DNA of 10,701 bases from CAYUNT01 sp964446285. Its GTDB lineage: Bacteria > Sumerlaeota > Sumerlaeia > SLMS01 > CAYUNT01. The translations under genes were made by a program, and so were the position numbers. The DNA lies in contig CAYUNT010000163.1 in the NCBI GenBank assembly GCA_964446285.1, forward strand, positions 1 to 10,701. The letters run 5' to 3'. Below the pieces are notes generated by a model. It was not told the origin of the DNA. It was given only the letters and a program-made list of their open reading frames with translations, and did not search any database. Positions 7,092 through 10,701 of the stretch are shown here, piece by piece. Position 1 is the stretch's first letter. Every line of letters starts with the position of its first letter.

Positions 7092-8645
7092 TTAATACGC
7101 GCGCGCGTAGAGGACGCGGTGGACGGCGGGTTTGCCGCTGAAGATGTCTTTTTCGCCCGGTTCCGCGCTCCTCACGGCGGCCACCTTCGCCAGGTCCACT
7201 CCCGAACCCGCCGCAAACGCCTCGGGCGGCACTTGGCCCGCAAGCGGCAGACACCGGATCGTCGCCTTGGTTTCTTCTTTGATCGCCAGTTCGGTTTCCG
7301 CCGTGCCGTCCCAGCCGCATTCGAGGAATCCGCGCTTGGAATCAAGCATTTCCTTGAATTCGGCGTATGTGGCCGGGCGGCGCGTGCTGGCCTCGCGGAA
7401 GGATTTCGCCCGCTCGAACAAACTCTTTTGAACCGCGTCGAGCAGTCCGCGCACGCGTTCGACGACTTCGGCATCGGGCACAAAGGCCTTCTCGCGCGTG
7501 TCGCGCCGCGCAATCACGACCGATCCCTTCTGCACATCCTTCGGGCCGACCTCGATGCGCAGCGGCACGCCTTTCATTTCCCATTCGTTGAATTTCCAGC
7601 CGGGCGAGAAGGTGTCGCGCAGGTCTGTCTCGCACCGCACGCCTGCCGCGCGCAAATCGGCGGCGATTCTCTGGATTTTCTCGATGATCTGCGCGTTGAC
7701 GTCGTCGCTCTTGAAAATCGGCACGAGCACGACCTGCTTGGGCGCCAGGCGCGGCGGCAGCATCAAGCCCTTGTCGTCGCCATGCGCCATCACCAGACCG
7801 CCCACAAGGCGCGTCGAAACGCCCCACGACGTCTGCCACGCAAATTTCTCCGTGTTGTCCTGATCGAGGAACTTGATCTCGAACACGCGCGCGAAATTCT
7901 GGCCGAGGAAGTGTGACGTCCCGGCCTGGAGCGCGAGGCCGTCTTGCATCAGCGCCTCGATGCAGAACGTATCTACCGCGCCCGCGAATTTTTCGCTATC
8001 GGTCTTGCGTCCCGGAACGACGGGCATGGCCATTTCCATTTCGGCGAAATCGCGATAGACTTCAAGCATCTGCAACGTTTCGCGCCGCGCCTCTTCTTCG
8101 GTGCGGTGGACGGTGTGGCCTTCCTGCCAGAGGAATTCCGCGGTGCGCAGGAACAGGCGCGTGCGTTTTTCCCAGCGCACGACGTTTGCCCACTGGTTGA
8201 TGAGCAGCGGCAGATCGCGATACGACTGAACCCACTTGGCGTAAATCGAGCAGATGATGGCCTCGCTGGTGGGGCGGATGGCCAGGCGTTCTTCGAGAGG
8301 TTCGTTGCCGCCGTGCGTCACCCACGCCACCTCGGGCGCGAATCCCTCGACGTGTTCGGCTTCCTTGGCGAAATACGATTCGGGCACAAAGAGCGGAAAA
8401 TAGGCGTTTTCGTGGCCTGTGGCCTTGAAACGGCGGTCGAGCGCGTCGCGCATCGCCTCCCAAAGGGCGTATCCATACGGCTTGATGACCATGCAGCCGC
8501 GAATGCCCGAGTAGTCGGCCAGTCCGGCGCGGCGCACCACCTGATTATACCACTCCGAGAAATTCTCCTCGCGAGTGGGGAGTTTCATTTCGTCATCTTT
8601 GCCCTTGGGCTTCTGATCAAAATCTTCTGTGATTTTCTCGGCCAC
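7092..8645 (-). CDS. proS: Prolyl-tRNA synthetase, short archaeal/eukaryotic type
   Basis: ProRS charges tRNA-Pro with proline using ATP in the cytoplasm. The 517-residue length and layout fit the type without the bacterial editing insertion, found in archaea, eukaryotes and some bacteria (Bacteroidota, Thermus, Deinococcus). After an N-terminal tail come the class II core and proline-site residues RPTSE (124-128). Motif 2 is RWEKRTRLFLRTAEFLWQEG (157-176), then HFLGQNF (245-251), and motif 3 GDDKGLMLPPRLAP (289-302). The anticodon domain (VVLVPIFK onwards) is followed by the C-terminal domain ending in RVLYARAY, with the terminal tyrosine expected of this type. In that last domain only C443 and C465 could match the four zinc cysteines of the Thermus-like enzymes, so zinc binding is probably lost, as in some bacterial members. 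The start is GTG, supported by a strong ribosome binding site; an internal ATG at 8588 is less likely. Confidence 0.97.
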   Translation of the reverse strand: MAEKITEDFDQKPKGKDDEMKLPTREENFSEWYNQVVRRAGLADYSGIRGCMVIKPYGYALWEAMRDALDRRFKATGHENAYFPLFVPESYFAKEAEHVEGFAPEVAWVTHGGNEPLEERLAIRPTSEAIICSIYAKWVQSYRDLPLLINQWANVVRWEKRTRLFLRTAEFLWQEGHTVHRTEEEARRETLQMLEVYRDFAEMEMAMPVVPGRKTDSEKFAGAVDTFCIEALMQDGLALQAGTSHFLGQNFARVFEIKFLDQDNTEKFAWQTSWGVSTRLVGGLVMAHGDDKGLMLPPRLAPKQVVLVPIFKSDDVNAQIIEKIQRIAADLRAAGVRCETDLRDTFSPGWKFNEWEMKGVPLRIEVGPKDVQKGSVVIARRDTREKAFVPDAEVVERVRGLLDAVQKSLFERAKSFREASTRRPATYAEFKEMLDSKRGFLECGWDGTAETELAIKEETKATIRCLPLAGQVPPEAFAAGSGVDLAKVAAVRSAEPGEKDIFSGKPAVHRVLYARAY

Positions 8646-8654
8646 GATTATTGT

Positions 8655-8662
8655 TCCTCTCT
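8655..8662 (-). promoter_or_regulatory. Ribosome binding site supporting the proS GTG start
   Basis: On the minus strand AGAGAGGA (8662-8655) lies 9 bases before GTG at 8645. No comparable site lies before the in-frame ATG at 8588, so the longer protein is favoured. Confidence 0.7.
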
Positions 8663-8697
8663 GACGGATGGAATAAGGAAATCGACATTAACAGGAC

Positions 8698-8717
8698 CGG
8701 TCAGCGTGTGCTGACCG
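8698..8717 (-). promoter_or_regulatory. Perfect 8-bp hairpin in proS leader
   Basis: CGGTCAGC (8698-8705) and GCTGACCG (8710-8717) are exact reverse complements around a 4-base spacer. The element sits 52 bases upstream of the proS start and would fold in its mRNA leader. It has no following T-run on either strand, so it is not a standard terminator. It may be an RNA regulatory stem or a protein-binding dyad. Confidence 0.45.
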
Positions 8718-8899
8718 AAATGGAGCGAAAGCCTATCCGCCCCCCGCCCGCAGCGCAAGGCCCATCCGGCGCTTCATGAGGGAGATTTTCCTCTCCACAA
8801 ATTGCAGGGGCGTTGGTTGTCTCAGATGATATTGGCAATAGTAAGAAATCGCGTCAGGATGTTGCCCTGCCCCGCCCCAAATAATTTCAAATAAACAGA

Positions 8900-8927
8900 T
8901 TGAATTCTATAAAATATCGTGTAAAAT
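8900..8927 (+). promoter_or_regulatory. Candidate promoter of the PT-rich secreted protein gene
   Basis: TTGAAT (8900-8905) and TAAAAT (8922-8927) are 16 bases apart, close to sigma-70 consensus, in the most AT-rich part of the window. A start near 8934 would give a leader of about 70 bases before ATG at 9007. Confidence 0.5.
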
Positions 8928-8994
8928 AATTATTGTGATGGGTGGGATAGCTGGATGGAATTCGGGCCGGTTTTTTCATCACGAGAGAATATCT

Positions 8995-8999
8995 GGAGG
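8995..8999 (+). promoter_or_regulatory. Ribosome binding site, PT-rich secreted protein gene
   Basis: GGAGG lies 7 bases before ATG at 9007, directly ahead of the signal peptide, and fixes that start. Confidence 0.75.
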
Positions 9000-9006
9000 C
9001 AGCTAA

Positions 9007-10701
9007 ATGAAGCCAAGAGCAGCGTATCTCTTCCTGTGTGCAGGGGCGGTGGCCGCAATGTTCGCGATCACCACGCCAGCGCGCGCCAGCATTGCCTATG
9101 GAAGCATCAACAATTTCGACACAGTGAACGACACCGGCGTCCCATGCCACGGCTTTGAAATCGAAATCGATGACATTCACAGCAAAGACATCACCTACAC
9201 CTACGACTGGAACCACTATGGCGTGCCAAAAATAACCGAAGACAATACAGACCCGCTGCACCCCAAGGTGTTCGTCCGCTACGAAAGCGCCAAAAAACCA
9301 GATGGAACCTGGGCGGCCTTCACCGCGGTTCCATCCGGGCCGATTTCCCCAACCGATGGCCACCAATTCACCAATCCATCGGTCAACTTTGGCGGCGAGC
9401 ATTTTGGCGTTGGATTTTACGGGACGCCAACCGCAGTCAAGTATAACTGGTTGATTGACGACGGGGCTGGCAACCTGGTTCATGGCGGCGCTGTGAATAT
9501 CTCCACCCCGGCATTTACCTACTTCCCGCCTGTAAATGCCGTCCCGGCGCAGGTTCAGGCGGTTATTGTCCCTCCGCCGCCGCCCGCGCCGCCTCCCTTG
9601 GAATTTGGAGAGGCTTCCTGGGTGAAGGAAACCCGGACGCAGACCCACAATAACAACAAAGTCGAACTTCGGGACCTTGTTTCCGATGACCCCAACGACC
9701 CCAATGACAGAAACTGGAAGAACGGCGAGCCGGATGAGGTCGAGGTCGAATGGCAGTTGATGCAAACAGACTATAACTCAGGCGACGGAGGCCCAAATGG
9801 CAAACTGGAAGGCGCTCCGGAAGAGTTGCCGAACGGCGATGAAATCATTACGCGGCGCTATGACTTCTTCAAATATGTGGGTCCCATTGACACGGAAACT
9901 GGCGAGGCCATGGCCGATTCCGTCGGTCCCGATGGCATTCATGGCGTGGGCGTTAAGACCATCAATGGCGTCGAAGTCGATCTTTCGACCGTCGTTGTCG
10001 TCGGCGACTATATTGGCGCGCAGATGGCAGGTTTCGATGCCGCCGGCCAGATTGGCCTGATCGACCACCTCCAGGACGGCGAACTGAACAGCCCCTATAT
10101 TGAACGAACCATCGTAGTAGGCGGCACTCCGCCCATCACCACCACACGAACTGGCGCGCTGCCCGATGGAATGACGTTTGATGTGGTGACTGGCATTTTG
10201 TCTGGAACTCCAACCGTCGCCGGCACATTCACCTTTGACATCCACTCCACAGACGCCAACGCCGGGGATGTGACCAATACATTTCACCTGACGATTCTCG
10301 ACCCGGGCGCGGAGCAACCTCTCCATATCACAGTAACCGCAATGGCCTCGCCTCCCGAAGGCGGCACTGTCATTGGCGCTGGCGAATATGAGGTCGGCAC
10401 TACAGTAACCCTTACGGCGGCCGCAAATCCAGGATACCACTTTGTGAACTGGACCGAAGGCGGAACGATAATCAGCGATCAGCCAATTTACTCGTTCGTC
10501 GATGATGTGAATCGCGACCTGGTGGCGAACTTCGCGCTCGATCAGGTGGAAACACCAACGGCTACTCCAACCGAAACTCAAATCCCGCCCACTCCAACCC
10601 CAACAGAAGAGCCAACGGTAACTCCAACCGAAACGCCAATCCCTCCAACGCCTACTCCGACAGAAGCGCCAACCCCGACGCTCACAGAGGCGCCAACCCC
10701 C
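9007..10701 (+). CDS. Large modular exported protein of unknown function, 3' end outside window
   Basis: The frame is open from ATG at 9007 to the last base (565 codons, no stop), so the C-terminus is missing. Residues 1-27 are a Sec signal peptide with cleavage expected after ARA (25-27). Residues 28 to about 188 form a region starting SIAYGSINNFDTVNDTG that I do not recognise as a named domain. A proline run PPPPPAPPP (189-197) links to a second acidic region (about 198-371) with DDPNDPNDRN-type Asp/Asn clusters. Residues 372 to about 434 look like a putative-Ig (He_PIG) domain: GALPDGMTFD then TGILSGTPTVAGTFTF. Residues 439-511 resemble the InlB B-repeat/Flg_new type module: GTVTLTA-like strand, then GYHFVNWTEGG and a closing LVANFAL. 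From 516 the chain is Thr/Pro/Glu-rich repeats, a likely extended surface stalk. I infer a secreted or cell-surface protein; no enzyme motif is visible. It has its own promoter and diverges from proS. Confidence 0.9.
   Translation, partial: MKPRAAYLFLCAGAVAAMFAITTPARASIAYGSINNFDTVNDTGVPCHGFEIEIDDIHSKDITYTYDWNHYGVPKITEDNTDPLHPKVFVRYESAKKPDGTWAAFTAVPSGPISPTDGHQFTNPSVNFGGEHFGVGFYGTPTAVKYNWLIDDGAGNLVHGGAVNISTPAFTYFPPVNAVPAQVQAVIVPPPPPAPPPLEFGEASWVKETRTQTHNNNKVELRDLVSDDPNDPNDRNWKNGEPDEVEVEWQLMQTDYNSGDGGPNGKLEGAPEELPNGDEIITRRYDFFKYVGPIDTETGEAMADSVGPDGIHGVGVKTINGVEVDLSTVVVVGDYIGAQMAGFDAAGQIGLIDHLQDGELNSPYIERTIVVGGTPPITTTRTGALPDGMTFDVVTGILSGTPTVAGTFTFDIHSTDANAGDVTNTFHLTILDPGAEQPLHITVTAMASPPEGGTVIGAGEYEVGTTVTLTAAANPGYHFVNWTEGGTIISDQPIYSFVDDVNRDLVANFALDQVETPTATPTETQIPPTPTPTEEPTVTPTETPIPPTPTPTEAPTPTLTEAPTP
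10558..10701 (+). repeat. In-frame 57-base (19-residue) Thr/Pro/Glu repeat
   Basis: Two adjacent 57-base units encode TATPTETQIPPTPTPTEEP (10558-10614) and TVTPTETPIPPTPTPTEAP (10615-10671). They differ at only three residues, while many codons differ at synonymous positions. A third, divergent unit starts at 10672 and runs off the edge. The protein repeat is thus better conserved than the DNA. Confidence 0.9.

Larger units (their letters stand above)
8646..9006. other. Divergent intergenic region between proS and the PT-rich protein gene
   Basis: About 360 bases with no convincing gene. The proS side holds its ribosome binding site and a hairpin (8698-8717). The middle (8718-8880) is GC-rich with no recognisable element; I looked for the conserved T-box sequence on the proS strand and did not see it. 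From 8880 to 8935 the sequence is strongly AT-rich and carries a good rightward promoter; a leftward proS promoter may overlap it but I cannot fix one. The right end holds the leader and ribosome binding site of the secreted protein gene. Confidence 0.5.

Noticed and set aside
7119..8714. Two long plus-strand frames opposite proS
   Set aside because: They mirror the codon structure of proS, which is an unmistakable gene on the other strand.
8646..8880. T-box riboswitch ahead of proS
   Set aside because: The conserved T-box sequence and a terminator/antiterminator pair are not visible on the proS strand; only one simple hairpin is present.
8964..8976. GC-rich stretch followed by six T bases, resembling a terminator
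   Set aside because: No upstream arm pairs with the GC stretch, and it lies between a good promoter and ribosome binding site of the same gene.
8887..10581. Two consecutive minus-strand frames opposite the PT-rich protein
   Set aside because: They are in register with the codons of the plus-strand gene, have no ribosome binding site, and run through its promoter. The plus-strand frame has a signal peptide and known modules.
10558..10701. CRISPR-like or mobile repeat
   Set aside because: The repeats are in-frame, adjacent without spacers, and encode a regular Thr/Pro/Glu stalk.

Overview
The window is ordinary-looking bacterial chromosome, GC-rich (roughly 60% by eye), densely coding, with Shine-Dalgarno sites ahead of most starts. 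I see no mobile element, CRISPR array, rRNA or tRNA. The lineage is not settled by the sequence. A short archaeal/eukaryotic-type prolyl-tRNA synthetase, Sec-exported beta-helix and adhesin-like proteins, and a long Thr/Pro/Glu (PT-rich) repeat tract together suggest a little-cultured phylum such as Sumerlaeota, Hydrogenedentota, Lentisphaerota or a relative. That placement is inference only.

Layout. (1) Minus strand, 1-2082: a class I SAM-dependent methyltransferase, then a GT4-type glycosyltransferase, then the start of a third gene leaving the left edge. This looks like the end of a surface-polysaccharide cluster. (2) 2083-2412: divergent intergenic region. (3) 2413-3852, plus strand: an exported pectate-lyase-3-like right-handed beta-helix protein. 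(4) 4072-7066, plus strand: three closely spaced genes, probably one operon with a plausible promoter and a structured leader. They encode a TIGR04282/DUF2064-like glycosyltransferase whose usual signature residues have been replaced, an aldo/keto reductase with an intact catalytic tetrad, and a membrane-anchored YkuE-like metallophosphoesterase. (5) 7092-8645, minus strand: proS, converging on the operon with 25 bases between. (6) 8646-9006: divergent intergenic region with a perfect 8-bp hairpin in the proS leader and a good promoter reading right. (7) 9007 to the right edge, plus strand: a large modular secreted protein of unknown function (signal peptide, two uncharacterised regions, a putative-Ig domain, an InlB-B-like repeat, then an exact-phase 19-residue PT repeat), cut off by the window end.

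The genes do not form one evident pathway. The left block most likely acts in glycan assembly, proS is housekeeping, and the beta-helix and PT-rich proteins are exported. I found no convincing new multi-gene system. The most interesting points are the residue-degenerate DUF2064-like protein, the modular PT-rich exported protein, and about tenfold over-representation of GAATTC across genes and spacers.
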